Origin: Bacteriovoracaceae bacterium
Lineage (GTDB): Bacteria > Bdellovibrionota > Bacteriovoracia > Bacteriovoracales > Bacteriovoracaceae
NCBI GenBank assembly: GCA_018649885.1
Contig: JABIHA010000085.1
Span: 129,978 to 193,977 of the forward strand
Length of the DNA stretch: 64,000 nucleotides
Direction of reading: 5' to 3'
Position 1 is the first letter of the stretch, and each line of letters starts with the position of its first letter. Below the pieces are notes generated by a model. That model saw nothing but the letters and a program-made list of their open reading frames with translations, searched no databases and was not told the DNA's origin. Positions 9,387-19,119 of this stretch are shown here, piece after piece. Made by a program: the position numbers and the translations under genes.

Positions 9387-10502
9387 TTAATCTAGGACGT
9401 AGTAGAGAGGATCAACCGCCACTCCGTTAACCCTTACTTCATAGTGGAGGTGGGGAGCAGTTGAGTAGCCAGTATTTCCAACTTGAGCGATGGAATCACC
9501 GCGTTGAACAAGTTCTCCATTTTTTACGATCAGTTTTTTTGCGTGGGCGTAGATTGTTTCCAGACCGTAACCATGATCAAGTTGGATATAGTTGCCCAGT
9601 CCCATCCGGTGTCCAGAAAAGGTCACAATTCCATCTGCTGCAGCTATTATAGTCGTTCCCAGCCTTGCTCCCACATCGAGCCCTTCATGAAATTTACGCC
9701 GCCCAGATATGGGGCTTTTTCTTGGGCCATAATAGCTAGTAATCCAGCCATTCGTGGGAAGTATTGTAGGAGTCGATTTCAAGAAGGATTCTCTATCGAG
9801 TAGGTATTGATCGAGGTCATTCATCCTAATTTCAAGGTCAGTTAAAAAACTGTTCATTAAGGAGTACTTAAAGTCGAAGCTGGCAAATTGTTGAGATAGC
9901 GCAAAGGATCTTTTGAATAAATCAGACCATTTTTTTGTGTAAGCATAACTACTTTGAATTCCCAGAATACCTGCCATTTTTTGGTCGTAGAGATTTTTCA
10001 GCTGGAGGTACTTTGGATCAGTAGTAAAATTGTCAAAATTCTTTTTGAATTCAATTGGTTCGGGGGAAATTGAAGATGTGGATCTTCCACTTTCTTTTGA
10101 ACCTTGTTTTTTTTCTTTTTTATTGGGCGTTTCTTTTTCTGTGCCTTGCTCTATGGACTTGGAGTAGGGGCTCTCATCTGATAGATCTACGTTTTCAACC
10201 CCTGCAATGATTCGAAGTTTTTTCTCTAATGTGTTGATTCTTTGAAGGTCACTGGAAAAGGAGTTCAGCTTCATTTGAAATTGTTGAACTTGCTCTCGCA
10301 ACTGCCGGTTTTCCGCCGATAGGTGTTTGTTTTGGTAAACTTGCCCGATCACATTCCAATAGTCATAGGCCAAAATGCCTGTGATGAATATGCCAAAAAC
10401 AAAAATCGTTGTAACAGCTCGGACAATAATTCTAGGAATCCTAAAGGTTTTTACGCTTTTTTCTCGCTCCGGAATAATCATAATTGTGTAATAGCGATCC
10501 AA
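9387..10502 (-). CDS. M23 (LytM-type) peptidase, membrane-anchored
   Basis: The protein has a cytoplasmic N-terminus (PEREKSVKTFRIPR), one membrane segment (about residues 32-50), a periplasmic coiled coil (NKHLSAENRQLREQVQQFQ) and a C-terminal peptidase_M23 domain with the zinc motifs FHEGLDVG and HLHYEVRVNG. M23 enzymes cut peptide cross-bridges in murein or, when degenerate, activate amidases; all zinc ligands appear to be present here. A low-complexity Ser/Lys/Glu linker separates the parts. I place the start at TTG 10502, because AAGGAG lies 8 bases before it; the open frame continues 15 codons further upstream without a ribosome site. It could act in cell-wall remodelling, including that needed by a predator, but this is inference. 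Confidence 0.86.
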   Translation of the reverse strand: MDRYYTIMIIPEREKSVKTFRIPRIIVRAVTTIFVFGIFITGILAYDYWNVIGQVYQNKHLSAENRQLREQVQQFQMKLNSFSSDLQRINTLEKKLRIIAGVENVDLSDESPYSKSIEQGTEKETPNKKEKKQGSKESGRSTSSISPEPIEFKKNFDNFTTDPKYLQLKNLYDQKMAGILGIQSSYAYTKKWSDLFKRSFALSQQFASFDFKYSLMNSFLTDLEIRMNDLDQYLLDRESFLKSTPTILPTNGWITSYYGPRKSPISGRRKFHEGLDVGARLGTTIIAAADGIVTFSGHRMGLGNYIQLDHGYGLETIYAHAKKLIVKNGELVQRGDSIAQVGNTGYSTAPHLHYEVRVNGVAVDPLYYVLD

Positions 10503-10737
10503 ATCTATATCTCCTTGAGAGGATTCAAACGAGTAATTTTTATACAATTAGTCTACTCCGGCCATCTCCATTTTCCAATTGAGTTAGCGTGAATAGAGAC
10601 ACTTTGATCCCGCCCAGATGTAAGGGCCAATAATTTCTTACAATGAGCGTTATTTTGCTGTTTTTTTAAGGCCTTGCCCCCTTTAAGTTAAAAATTCGTG
10701 TAGGTTGTCCCCAAGCTTGCGATCCGGGAGGGAGAGA

Positions 10738-11295
10738 ATGAGAGCAAAAAATCTATTGCATGGTTTACTATTTATTTCTTTTTTAATGAGTAGTTTATCA
10801 CTAGCATCCGTGGTCGATTTAAAGAAAACTGCAGCAGCCGGAAGTGGTTGCAAAAACGGCAATGTTTATCTTGAGAAGACTTCTGACGGGGCCCAAATTT
10901 ATTTCAATGATCTTTTTATTCAGGTCCAGGACAGCCCAAGGTCACTCATTAGGAAAAACTGTAATTTGGCCATTCCTATTAGCTTGCCAGCTGGAAAGCT
11001 ATTAGTTGTTGATGATGTTACTTTGATTGGAATTAGCTATCTTGGGCAAAGCGCCAGCTCGAAAATTACCACAGAGACCTTTTTTAGTGGGGGAACGGGA
11101 CAAAAACTTACGGTGGGTAATGCAAAGCCAGGTCTCAAATTTAATTATCTAACTCAGCCAGATACACTTATTTCAGGCTGTGGGCAGGATACACTACTGA
11201 GAACAAGGGCCACGGCACTTCTTAAGCCAAAACTTGGCTATAATTTACTTTATCTTTCTAAGCTAAAACTTAATTATCATTTGGAAGACTGTTAA
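10738..11295 (+). CDS. Exported DUF4360-like small protein
   Basis: After a signal peptide (MRAKNLLHGLLFISFLMSS to LSLAS) the mature protein begins with TAAAGSGCKNGNVYLEK, followed by a Cys-containing RKNCNLAIPISLPAG segment. This order, GxGC near the N-terminus, then a short RxNC strand and a repetitive beta pattern with FSGGTG, resembles the DUF4360 family of secreted proteins with two conserved disulfides. The family's function is unknown. GGAGGG at 10728-10733 fixes the ATG at 10738; an in-frame TTG at 10705 lies before that site and is rejected. The gene stands alone, divergent from the M23 peptidase and convergent with the PP2C phosphatase across a shared hairpin. Confidence 0.78.
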   Translation: MRAKNLLHGLLFISFLMSSLSLASVVDLKKTAAAGSGCKNGNVYLEKTSDGAQIYFNDLFIQVQDSPRSLIRKNCNLAIPISLPAGKLLVVDDVTLIGISYLGQSASSKITTETFFSGGTGQKLTVGNAKPGLKFNYLTQPDTLISGCGQDTLLRTRATALLKPKLGYNLLYLSKLKLNYHLEDC

Positions 11296-11317
11296 TTTAG
11301 AAAAGACGATAGACTTG

Positions 11318-11352
11318 GTTGCAGAGGCCTTTGTAAAATAGGCCTTTGCAAC
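11318..11352. terminator. Hairpin between convergent genes
   Basis: GTTGCAGAGGCC (11318-11329) pairs with GGCCTTTGCAAC (11341-11352), 12 base pairs with one G-U. It sits between the stop of the DUF4360-like gene and the stop of the PP2C gene and is followed by a T-rich stretch on the plus strand, so it probably ends transcription from one or both sides. Confidence 0.7.
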
Positions 11353-11353
11353 T

Positions 11354-12097
11354 TTATTTAGCAACCGTAACAATCACACTGATATTGTCGTTCCCACCAT
11401 TTTCATTTGCTTGAGTAACTAGCTCTTCTACAGCGGCATCCACGTTTTCTTGCTTAGCAATTGAGGGGTCAGGGAGGTGCTTCGAAATGATGTGTAGTAT
11501 ATCTGGATCACTGACATATCCGTGTAATCCATCAGAGCAGATCATAAAAATATCATTTTTGTGGACTTTGAAGTTAAAAATGTCGCAGTCTACCTCGGGT
11601 TCGAAGCCAACTGTCCTTATTAAGACGTTTTTTTGCTTATCTTCAGCAGCTTCCTCTCTTGTATAGATTCCAAGATTTAATTTTTCTTGAACAAGTGAGT
11701 GATCTTTAGATAGTTGAAACAGTGAGTCTTGGTTTATCAAGTAGGCCCTAGAGTCGCCAATATTGAAAACGTAGAGGTGGCTTTCATAGTAGTGATAACC
11801 GACTAGGGTGGTCCCCATTCCCTTTAATTCTTCTTCATCCTGAGACTTTTGGTAGATTGTTCCATTAGTTTGTTTGAAGGAATTCCTGATACATTTTGTG
11901 ATTTCCTCACTTTTGAACTCTTCAAATGCCTGGGGAAATACTTTGACTGCCATTTGGGAGGCAATGTCACCGCCGTTGTGACCGCCCATTCCGTCTGCGA
12001 CTATAAAAAGAAGCTCATCAGGTCCAATATAAATTGAATCTTGGTTGGTCTTTCTTTTTCTGCCAATATCAGTTTTTCCGCTATAGATAATTCCCAT
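11354..12097 (-). CDS. PP2C-family serine/threonine phosphatase
   Basis: All PP2C metal-binding motifs are visible: RKTNQDS near residue 15, VADGMGGHNGGD around 33-44, KGMGTTLV, NIGDSRAYL, CSDGLHGYV and GGNDNISVIV at the C-terminus. The 247-residue length is that of bacterial Stp1/PrpC enzymes, which remove phosphate from Ser/Thr (and Arg-P) in the cytoplasm using two Mn/Mg ions. It is transcribed away from prkA, which starts 204 bases to the right, so a protein kinase and a protein phosphatase share one intergenic region. That suggests, but does not prove, that they act on the same substrates. No separate Hanks-type kinase lies next to it, which is where such phosphatases are usually found. 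Confidence 0.93.
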   Translation of the reverse strand: MGIIYSGKTDIGRKRKTNQDSIYIGPDELLFIVADGMGGHNGGDIASQMAVKVFPQAFEEFKSEEITKCIRNSFKQTNGTIYQKSQDEEELKGMGTTLVGYHYYESHLYVFNIGDSRAYLINQDSLFQLSKDHSLVQEKLNLGIYTREEAAEDKQKNVLIRTVGFEPEVDCDIFNFKVHKNDIFMICSDGLHGYVSDPDILHIISKHLPDPSIAKQENVDAAVEELVTQANENGGNDNISVIVTVAK

Positions 12098-12233
12098 AAA
12101 TACATCTTAAGGGTGCAGCGGTTTTATTTCAAAGGGTTTATTTCAGTGGGGTATATAGTTGAGCTAACTACTCGGGTCAATGCGGAAAGTTCTTCACCCT
12201 AAATCTTCTCTTTATGGTGTGTACGTCTAAGAA

Positions 12234-12239
12234 TATAAT
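12234..12239 (+). promoter_or_regulatory. Candidate -10 box of the prkA operon
   Basis: A perfect TATAAT lies 62 bases before the prkA start. The sequence 17 bases upstream (TTTATG) is a poor -35, so activation by another factor or an alternative sigma would fit. AAGGAGAG precedes the prkA ATG. Confidence 0.45.
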
Positions 12240-12301
12240 GATTAGGATGGGTTACCAGTAAAATGCTGGGCCTAAGAGTTCACCATTGAAGGAGAGAAAA
12301 A

Positions 12302-14365
12302 ATGGCAAAGATAGATGTCTCTGAGTTTATTGAGAGTAATTATAAAAGAAATGATTTTTCTCATCTTCATTGGACGGGATCATTTCAAGATTATGTAAAT
12401 ATTGTTTCTGAACATCCAAAAGTTGCAAGAAATGCATTTCAAAGAATTCACGATATGATTTTTACTTTCGGGATAGAGAAATACAGCGAGTACAAAAAAG
12501 AAATTACACGCTATCACTTTTTTAGTGATCCCTTTGAAAAGGGAAAGGATGCAATCTTTGGTATAGATGTGCATTTAATGAAGCTAGTAAACTTTTTTAA
12601 ATCCGCAGCTGCTGGATATGGTACAGAAAAAAGAGTTCTTCTTCTTCATGGTCCTGTAGGCTCGGCGAAATCTTCAATTGCAAGATTAATGAAAAAAGGT
12701 CTTGAGCATTATTCTAAAACAGATGACGGAGCGCTCTACACTTTTGAGTGGGTTGATGAGGAAGAATCTGAAATCTTAGGCGGGGCCAAATTATTTTCTT
12801 CCCCTATGCATGAAGATCCTTTGAAGTTAGTGCCAACAGAAGTACGAGCAGAATTTTTGACAGAGTTAAATAAAGGGCGTGCTGATGGAGAAAGGAAAAT
12901 CGATATTAAAGGAGAGTTGAATCCTGCTTGTCGATATATTTTTGAACAATATATGCTTAAGTACGATGGTGATTGGAATGTCATGATCAAAAATCATGTG
13001 CGTATCAAAAGACTTATACTTTCTGAAAAAGATAGAATTGGTATTGGAACCTTCCAACCTAAAGATGAGAAAAACCAAGACTCAACAGAGTTAACCGGTG
13101 ATATTAATTACAGAAAAATCGCCAAGTATGGTTCTGACTCCGATCCGAGAGCATTTAACTTTGATGGTGAATTTAATATTGCAAACCGTGGGATTGTAGA
13201 ATTTATTGAGATGCTCAAATTAGATGTGGCCTTTCTTTACGATCTTTTAGGAGCTTCCCAAGAGCAGAGTATTAAGCCCAAGAAATTTGCCCAAACTCAT
13301 ATTGATGAAGTGATACTAGGCCACACTAATGAGCCTGAATTTAGGAAACTTCAAAATAATGAATTTATGGAAGCCTTGAGGGATAGAACGGTTAAAATCG
13401 ATGTTCCTTACATCACAAGGCTTGATCAAGAAGTGAAGATTTACCAAAAAGATTTTAATGCAGATAAAATCCCTCATGTTCATATTGCTCCCCATACGCT
13501 TGAGATGGGCTCCCTTTGGGCCATTTTAACAAGAATGGAAGAGCCAAAAAAATCTGACCTGACAAAACTTCAAAAACTTAAGCTCTATAATGGCAAAACT
13601 CTTCCAGGCTATAGCGAAGACAATGTCAAAGAGCTTAGGAAAGAAGCTGTGAGAGAGGGACTTGAGGGAATATCTCCAAGATATATTCAAGACAAAATCT
13701 CAAACGCCCTAGTTAAAAATGCTCACCACGGATGTTTGAACCCATTTATGGTCTTTAATGAATTGGAGTCTGGCTTAAAACATCACGCTCTTATTAACAA
13801 CACCGAAATGTATGATAAATACAAAGAAATGCTTGTAGTTTCACGGCAAGAGTATGAAGACATCGTCAAAAATGATGTTCAAAAGGCCATCAGTGTTGAT
13901 GAAAATGCCATTCAAACACTTTGTGCAAATTACATTGATAACGTGAAGGCCTATATTCAAAAAGAAAAAGTAAGAAATAAATACTCAAATCGATTGGAAG
14001 AATCTGATGAGAGATTTATGCGCTCAATTGAAGAAAAAATTGATATCCCAGAAAGTCGAAAAGATGATTTTAGACGGGAAATCATGAATTACATTGGAGC
14101 TCTTGCCATTGAAGGTAAGCAATTTGATTATAGAAAAAATGAAAGGCTGCACAGAGCACTTGAGCTTAAACTTTTCGAAGATCAAAAAGATACTATTAAA
14201 CTCACAACTATTATTTCGAATGTCGTCGATAAGGCCACACAAGAGAAGATAGAAGTGGTCAAAACAAGACTGATTAAGAATTTTGCCTATTGTGAAATTT
14301 GTGCAACAGATGCTCTCAATTATGTTGCTTCAATTTTTGCAAAGGGTGACAGCGCCAAGTCTTAG
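12302..14365 (+). CDS. prkA: PrkA family serine protein kinase / AAA+ protein
   Basis: The 687-residue protein carries the PrkA AAA domain with Walker [10 protein letters not shown] at about residues 117-125 and the PrkA C-terminal kinase-like domain. PrkA (YeaG in E. coli) is a cytoplasmic stress and starvation protein reported as a Ser/Thr kinase and, in Bacillus, as having Lon-like protease activity. The start has AAGGAGAG 8 bases upstream. It is the first gene of a three-gene operon with yeaH (8 bases downstream) and spoVR, an arrangement conserved across many proteobacteria. The C-terminal tail KGDSAKS is short. The neighbouring divergent PP2C phosphatase could oppose it. Confidence 0.95.
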   Translation: MAKIDVSEFIESNYKRNDFSHLHWTGSFQDYVNIVSEHPKVARNAFQRIHDMIFTFGIEKYSEYKKEITRYHFFSDPFEKGKDAIFGIDVHLMKLVNFFKSAAAGYGTEKRVLLLHGPVGSAKSSIARLMKKGLEHYSKTDDGALYTFEWVDEEESEILGGAKLFSSPMHEDPLKLVPTEVRAEFLTELNKGRADGERKIDIKGELNPACRYIFEQYMLKYDGDWNVMIKNHVRIKRLILSEKDRIGIGTFQPKDEKNQDSTELTGDINYRKIAKYGSDSDPRAFNFDGEFNIANRGIVEFIEMLKLDVAFLYDLLGASQEQSIKPKKFAQTHIDEVILGHTNEPEFRKLQNNEFMEALRDRTVKIDVPYITRLDQEVKIYQKDFNADKIPHVHIAPHTLEMGSLWAILTRMEEPKKSDLTKLQKLKLYNGKTLPGYSEDNVKELRKEAVREGLEGISPRYIQDKISNALVKNAHHGCLNPFMVFNELESGLKHHALINNTEMYDKYKEMLVVSRQEYEDIVKNDVQKAISVDENAIQTLCANYIDNVKAYIQKEKVRNKYSNRLEESDERFMRSIEEKIDIPESRKDDFRREIMNYIGALAIEGKQFDYRKNERLHRALELKLFEDQKDTIKLTTIISNVVDKATQEKIEVVKTRLIKNFAYCEICATDALNYVASIFAKGDSAKS

Positions 14366-14373
14366 GGAGGAGT

Positions 14374-15495
14374 ATGGATCATCCTATAAAAAGGGACCAT
14401 TCACGATTTCGAAAGATTGTTAAAGGTAAGATTCGAGATAATCTTAGGAAATATGTTTCTGAAGGTGAAATGCAAGCACCTAAAGGCAAAGATGTTTTCA
14501 GAATCCCCATGCCACAAATTGAAACACCTAAATTCAAATTCGGTGATAAATCTCAAGGTGGGATGGGGCAAGGCGATGGTCAGGCCGGAGATCCTGTTGA
14601 TGGACAAGGTCAAGATGGTGAAGGCCCTGGAGAGGGTAAAGAAGCTGGATCTGATGAAGGTTCAAAAGAACTTGAAGTAGAGCTGACGCTTGATGAACTG
14701 GCCCAGATTTTAGGTGAAGAACTTGAACTTCCCAATATTGAACCCAAAGGCAAAAAATCAATTCAGTCACAAACAGAGAGATATACCTCAATTGGCACCG
14801 TTGGTCCTGATTCACTTAAGCATTTTAAAAGGACTTACAGAGAGGCCTTGAAAAGGCAGGTCGCCATTGGGTCGTATGATCCTGATAATCCTATTATCAT
14901 TCCTATCCGTTCCGATTATAGGTTTAGGTCCGCTGACGTAAAAACAGAATATGAAAATTCTGCAGTGGTTATCTATATGATGGATGTTTCTGGCTCTATG
15001 GGTGATGAACAAAAAGAAATTGTTAGGACCGAGAGTTTTTGGATTAATTTATGGCTTCGAAGCCAGTATAAATCAATTGAAATGCGATATATTATTCACG
15101 ATGCTACCGCCAAAGAAGTTGATGAAGAAGTATTCTTTAAAACGAGAGAGAGTGGTGGAACATTAATTTCTTCTGCTTATCACTTGTGTAAAGAAATAAT
15201 AGAGGCAGATTATAACCCTGCTGAATGGAATATTTATCCTTTTCATTTTTCAGATGGAGACAACTGGTCTAGTGATGACACCAAAGTTTGTCTGGAATTA
15301 TTAGATAATGTTATTCTTCCTTCTAGTAATGTTTTTTGCTATGGCCAAGTTGAAAGTCGATATGGGTCAGGTCAGTTTTTTAAAGACCTACACGGTAAAT
15401 ACGGCAAGGAAGCAGATAGTGTTATTCTAAGTAAAATAAAAAATCGTGATGGCATCTTAGATTCTATCAAAGACTTTTTGGGGAAAGGAAAATGA
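14374..15495 (+). CDS. yeaH: YeaH/YhbH family VWA-domain protein (DUF444)
   Basis: The 373-residue protein has a basic N-terminus, a Gly/Gln-rich low-complexity linker (residues about 58-95), and a von Willebrand-A-like domain with an intact MIDAS motif DVSGSMG at about residue 204 plus a downstream Thr (ESGGTLISS) and Asp (FSDGDNW). This is the DUF444 family, always found between prkA and spoVR; it is thought to be an adaptor in the PrkA stress pathway. The gene starts 8 bases after prkA with GGGAGG before the ATG, and its stop overlaps the spoVR start by four bases (ATGA). Confidence 0.94.
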   Translation: MDHPIKRDHSRFRKIVKGKIRDNLRKYVSEGEMQAPKGKDVFRIPMPQIETPKFKFGDKSQGGMGQGDGQAGDPVDGQGQDGEGPGEGKEAGSDEGSKELEVELTLDELAQILGEELELPNIEPKGKKSIQSQTERYTSIGTVGPDSLKHFKRTYREALKRQVAIGSYDPDNPIIIPIRSDYRFRSADVKTEYENSAVVIYMMDVSGSMGDEQKEIVRTESFWINLWLRSQYKSIEMRYIIHDATAKEVDEEVFFKTRESGGTLISSAYHLCKEIIEADYNPAEWNIYPFHFSDGDNWSSDDTKVCLELLDNVILPSSNVFCYGQVESRYGSGQFFKDLHGKYGKEADSVILSKIKNRDGILDSIKDFLGKGK

Positions 15496-17003
15496 TGCAC
15501 GATTTGGTAAGCCCTCTGTCTGGAGAGCTTCTAAAATTAAAAGTAGAAATTGAGGCATACGCTAAAGATTATGGCCTTGATTTTTATCCTGTGGTATTTG
15601 AAGTGTGTGATTACGATACAATTAATATACTTGCCTCCCTTGGTGGATTCCCCAGTCGGTACCCCCACTGGCGCTTCGGAATGGATTACGATCAGCTCTC
15701 CAAGGGCTACGCCTATGGACTTCAAAAAATTTATGAAATGGTTATCAATACCGACCCATGCTATGCCTACTTATTAAAAGGCAATCACATGGTCGATCAG
15801 AAAATGGTTATGGCCCATGTCTTTGGGCATGCTGACTTTTTTAAAAACAATGCTTGGTTTTCAAATACTGATAGAAAAATGATGGATGTAATGGCCAATC
15901 ATGGAACCAAAATCAGACGTTATATGGGTGTCAATGGACAAGATAAAATCGAAGCTTTTATAGATAAAGTTCTATCCTTAGAAAATCTGCTAGATATAAA
16001 TGTTTTATTTGAAACAAGTGAAGTCAAAAAACAAAGAGAAAATACAGAGAAAAGAGCAAAAGAAGAAGATCTTGTAGATGATGACGGTCGCTCCCAAGCA
16101 CTTAAGTCCTATATGAGAACTAAGAATAAACACGATAAGTCTAATCAAGCAGAAGCTAAGCCGGGGGATGCGGATCGCTTTGAGATCAAAAAATATCCGG
16201 AAAGACCTGTTCGTGATATTTTACAATTTTTAGCAGAAAATGCTCCTCTTGAAGAATGGGAATCAGATATTATTTCAATCTTAAGAGAAGAGGCTTACTA
16301 TTTTCTCCCTCAAAGACTGACTAAAATTATGAATGAAGGGTGGGCGAGTTACTGGCACTCCACCATTATGACCAAGCATGCCCTCAAGGCCTCAGAGATT
16401 ATTGACTTCGCTGACCACCATGCTGGTGTGATGGCGATGAGTAAGAAAAATATAAATCCTTATAAAGTAGGAATTGAGCTATTTCGTGATATTGAATATC
16501 GCTGGGATACTGGTCGTTTTGGAAAAAATTATATTGATTGTGACAATATGGTTAAAAAATATGAGTGGAATAAAGACCTAGGTCTTGGGAAAGAGAAAAT
16601 TTTTGAAGTGCGCGCCACTCATAATGATATTACTTTTCTGGATGAATTTTTTACTCAAGATTTTTGTGAAAGGCAGCAACTGTTTACTTATAAGTACAAT
16701 CCAAGAAGTGGTCGCTTTGAAATTGATACCAGAGACTTCTTGGCCATCAAGCAAAAATTTTTATCATCACTCACAAATTTTGGGCAACCAGTCATTGATG
16801 TTGATGACGCAAACTTTAATAATAGAGGTGAACTGCATATGACTCATCGCCATCAAGGTGTAGATTTAGATGCTAATTTTGCAGAGCAAACAATGAAAAA
16901 TATTTTTGCTATCTGGAAGAGGCCGATAAATTTAACAACAAAGTACGATGATAAAGAGTGTACTTTTTGTTTTAACGGCAAAGAGTTTAAACCTCTTAAA
17001 TAG
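15492..17003 (+). CDS. spoVR: SpoVR family protein
   Basis: The 503-residue product matches SpoVR (YcgB) throughout: [14 protein letters not shown] segment [14 protein letters not shown] near residue 58, [14 protein letters not shown] near 282, and [20 protein letters not shown] near 310. In Bacillus it affects the spore cortex; in non-sporeformers it accompanies PrkA and YeaH in stationary-phase and stress responses. The biochemical role is not known. The conserved His/Glu pattern resembles a metal-binding site. The start overlaps the yeaH stop (ATGATG at 15492), giving tight translational coupling. A strong terminator at 17077-17128 closes the operon. Confidence 0.95.
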   Translation: MMHDLVSPLSGELLKLKVEIEAYAKDYGLDFYPVVFEVCDYDTINILASLGGFPSRYPHWRFGMDYDQLSKGYAYGLQKIYEMVINTDPCYAYLLKGNHMVDQKMVMAHVFGHADFFKNNAWFSNTDRKMMDVMANHGTKIRRYMGVNGQDKIEAFIDKVLSLENLLDINVLFETSEVKKQRENTEKRAKEEDLVDDDGRSQALKSYMRTKNKHDKSNQAEAKPGDADRFEIKKYPERPVRDILQFLAENAPLEEWESDIISILREEAYYFLPQRLTKIMNEGWASYWHSTIMTKHALKASEIIDFADHHAGVMAMSKKNINPYKVGIELFRDIEYRWDTGRFGKNYIDCDNMVKKYEWNKDLGLGKEKIFEVRATHNDITFLDEFFTQDFCERQQLFTYKYNPRSGRFEIDTRDFLAIKQKFLSSLTNFGQPVIDVDDANFNNRGELHMTHRHQGVDLDANFAEQTMKNIFAIWKRPINLTTKYDDKECTFCFNGKEFKPLK

Positions 17004-17076
17004 ACGTTATATAGACATTTAAAACCATCATAACATTTCTTAATTTTGCACAATGCGTTTATTTTATCACGCTTGG

Positions 17077-17128
17077 GCGGGGCGGCTTGCACCATGCTCT
17101 CCGTGTAAAATGCCCCGCATTTTTTTTT
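17077..17128 (+). terminator. Rho-independent terminator after spoVR
   Basis: GCGGGGC (17077-17083) pairs with GCCCCGC (17112-17118), a 28-base loop lies between, and an A then nine T residues follow. It is 74 bases after the spoVR stop. The rest of the gap 17004-17289 shows no gene. Confidence 0.75.
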
Positions 17129-17289
17129 CTTGCAATGCATTTGTCTTGTCGTACCAATTAGCCTTCGCCAATATGCAACAATAATTTTCACGTGCAAGAA
17201 AAAGTGATTTTCAATTACACGTAACAATACATTAATATATTTAAACTTAGATTTGCGATGACAGTCTATTATTAAGGGAGAGAAGAATT

Positions 17290-18237
17290 ATGAGAAGTTT
17301 ATTAGTATTAGCTTTATTTTCGCTTTTTGCTACAACGGGTTTTTCTGGCGCTTTAGAAGACGCTAAAGATGCTTGGGCAAAAAGAGGATACGATGCTGCA
17401 GGTGTTGCAAATGCACAACTTGCTGCTGACACTTACAAAACACTTGCTGATAGTGCAGCTGGAGTTACAAAAGCTGAGTACCTGTTCTTACAAGGTGAAG
17501 CTCTTTATTTTGTTGGTGCTGGTACAGCTGACAATAAAGTAAAAATTCAAAAACACGAAGAAGGTTTTGCTGCTGCTGGAGCGGCTTTTGCTCTTGCTAA
17601 ATCTGAAGGTGATAATGATCTTTGGGCAAAGGCAAAATACTTTTGGGGTGCTAACAAAGGTAAGTGGGGACTAGCTAGTGGACCTGCTAAAGTTATCAAA
17701 CATAAAAAATATCTAATTGAAGCTATGAATGAACTTATGGCCGCTGGATATGAGTCAGTATTTGATTACGGCCCACACAGAATTTTAGGAAAACTATACG
17801 GAACTCTTCCAGGCCTTCTTGGTGGAGACAAAAAACTTGCGGTTTATCACTTATCTTACGCTCTTGAGAATACAAGAAATGATCTTGACGAGCCAGTTCA
17901 CGGAATTAACGTAAACTACGTTGGTGAGATTTTTCCAAGTGCTAAATCTTCAAAATACCAAGGTGGACTTGAGTTAGCTGTTGAAAGAGCTACTGCTGCT
18001 CTTGAAGTTGCTGAAGATGCCGGTGATGACGCTGAAGTTGAAAGACTTGAAGGTGTTGTTGAAAGATTAGAAACAATGCAAGAAAAATCTTCTAAAGAAG
18101 TAGCGAAAGAAGTTCTTACTGAATTTGTAGCAGCTGTTGAAGATGCAACCAGAGATGGTCGTGAACTTAACTCTAGCAGAAAAGCAGAGACTGCTTCTGA
18201 AGTACTTACTTCGAAGTCACTTCTTGCTAAGTTATAA
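17290..18237 (+). CDS. Exported Ala-rich TatT-like helical-repeat protein
   Basis: A signal peptide (MRSLLVLALFSLFATTGFSG) precedes a 295-residue, Ala/Lys/Glu-rich all-helical protein. The segment YGPHRILGKLYGTLPGLLGGDKKLAVYHL (shown in part) near residue 165 matches the pattern of TRAP-transporter-associated TatT (TPR-like) proteins, where helices stack around a ligand groove. No other TRAP genes are near, so transport is not shown. The codon choice is strongly biased to GCT, GTT, GAA and CTT compared with neighbours, and the ribosome site GGGAGAGAAG is strong, so the protein is probably abundant. It has its own terminator. The C-terminal 60 residues are predicted coiled coil (AEVERLEGVVERLETMQEK). 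Confidence 0.72.
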   Translation: MRSLLVLALFSLFATTGFSGALEDAKDAWAKRGYDAAGVANAQLAADTYKTLADSAAGVTKAEYLFLQGEALYFVGAGTADNKVKIQKHEEGFAAAGAAFALAKSEGDNDLWAKAKYFWGANKGKWGLASGPAKVIKHKKYLIEAMNELMAAGYESVFDYGPHRILGKLYGTLPGLLGGDKKLAVYHLSYALENTRNDLDEPVHGINVNYVGEIFPSAKSSKYQGGLELAVERATAALEVAEDAGDDAEVERLEGVVERLETMQEKSSKEVAKEVLTEFVAAVEDATRDGRELNSSRKAETASEVLTSKSLLAKL

Positions 18238-18262
18238 GAAAAAAATTAGATGACTAAAATAG

Positions 18263-18291
18263 GCGCTCCATTTTTGGGGCGCTTTTTTTTT
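18263..18291 (+). terminator. Rho-independent terminator
   Basis: GCGCTCC and GGGGCGC pair around an ATTTTT loop, followed by nine T residues, 26 bases after the TatT-like gene stop. Confidence 0.88.
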
Positions 18292-18343
18292 GTAAAAATG
18301 TTAAATTCAAACTGAGATCAGTATATTTCAAAAGGAATTGAAA

Positions 18344-19075
18344 ATGGTAGGCAAACATATTGTGCCCTCTCTTGAGCCAGGATGTCCGTGGTATGAGCTA
18401 TCTAAAATTGCTCCCCCAAATATTAAATGGTGTGAGGCTTCGCAATGTGGTTGGGTGACAGAACCAGCTAATACTTGGTCAAATATATTCTATATTGTTG
18501 TCGCAGTTCTGATGTTTATTCACTGGAACAAAGAAAAAGTCAGTGGACCTATGAAGTGGTTTCCTTTTTCGATGGTTTTTGTAGGAGTTACTTCTGGTAT
18601 TTATCATGCTTCCTATACATTTTTCTTTCAGATATTCGACTTTGCTGGAATGAACTTGTTTCTCAGCTTATTTTTTGGCCTCAATCTTATAAGAATTGGA
18701 AAAGTGGGGGTTGAAAAGTTTTATATCTTCTCAACCATTGTCCCCATCTTCTTGACCCTTGTTGTAGGGATTTTTTACATGATAGATTTTCCAATCCAGC
18801 TTATCGTTGTGGTGCTTGTCATAAGCCTAATCACCACTGAGGGGGCGATCTTTTTCAGCAAGAAGAGTGCTGAGACCAATTACAAATACTTCTTTTTAGG
18901 GATTATTGTCATTGCTGTCGCTGCTACATTTAGTGGACTTGATATTACTAGAACATTTTGTGATCCGGGTAACCATATCATTCAAGGGCATGCTATTTGG
19001 CACTTTTTCACTTCTATAGGCCTTTACCTGATCTGGAAATTTTATCTTCAATTTGGAATTAAAAAGGAGGGCTAG
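18344..19075 (+). CDS. Alkaline-ceramidase-like membrane protein
   Basis: The 243-residue protein has about seven hydrophobic helices. The N-terminus holds CEASQCGWVTEPANTWSN, matching the ceramidase motif CE-x-EPxNTxSN; SGIYHASYTFFFQIFD supplies the first His and the following Asp-containing helix; CDPGNHIIQGHAIWHFFTS supplies the C-terminal His pair. These are the zinc ligands of the alkaline ceramidase/CREST superfamily, which hydrolyse the amide of ceramide within the membrane. The start is ATG 18344 because AAGGA lies 7 bases before it; the in-frame TTG at 18338 would sit on that site. Sphingolipid genes are not seen nearby. The stop codon lies inside the hairpin at 19064-19087. Confidence 0.82.
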   Translation: MVGKHIVPSLEPGCPWYELSKIAPPNIKWCEASQCGWVTEPANTWSNIFYIVVAVLMFIHWNKEKVSGPMKWFPFSMVFVGVTSGIYHASYTFFFQIFDFAGMNLFLSLFFGLNLIRIGKVGVEKFYIFSTIVPIFLTLVVGIFYMIDFPIQLIVVVLVISLITTEGAIFFSKKSAETNYKYFFLGIIVIAVAATFSGLDITRTFCDPGNHIIQGHAIWHFFTSIGLYLIWKFYLQFGIKKEG

Positions 19076-19087
19076 AAAACCCTCCTT
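19064..19087 (-). terminator. Terminator of the S8 protease gene, overlapping a stop codon
   Basis: AAGGAGGG (19064-19071) pairs with CCCTCCTT (19080-19087). Read on the minus strand the hairpin is followed by TTTTT, so it ends the S8 protease transcript 33 bases after its stop; on the plus strand it contains the ceramidase-like stop codon and has no T-run. Confidence 0.72.
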
Positions 19088-19119
19088 GTATGATAGAAAT
19101 GGCAATTTGAAGAAGAACT

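Noticed and set aside
9483..9803. 106-codon plus-strand frame
   Set aside because: Antisense to the conserved M23 catalytic domain.
16853..17227. 124-codon minus-strand frame covering part of the gap after spoVR
   Set aside because: It overlaps the conserved end of spoVR and runs across the spoVR terminator; composition is unlike a protein (many Cys/Lys from T-rich DNA).
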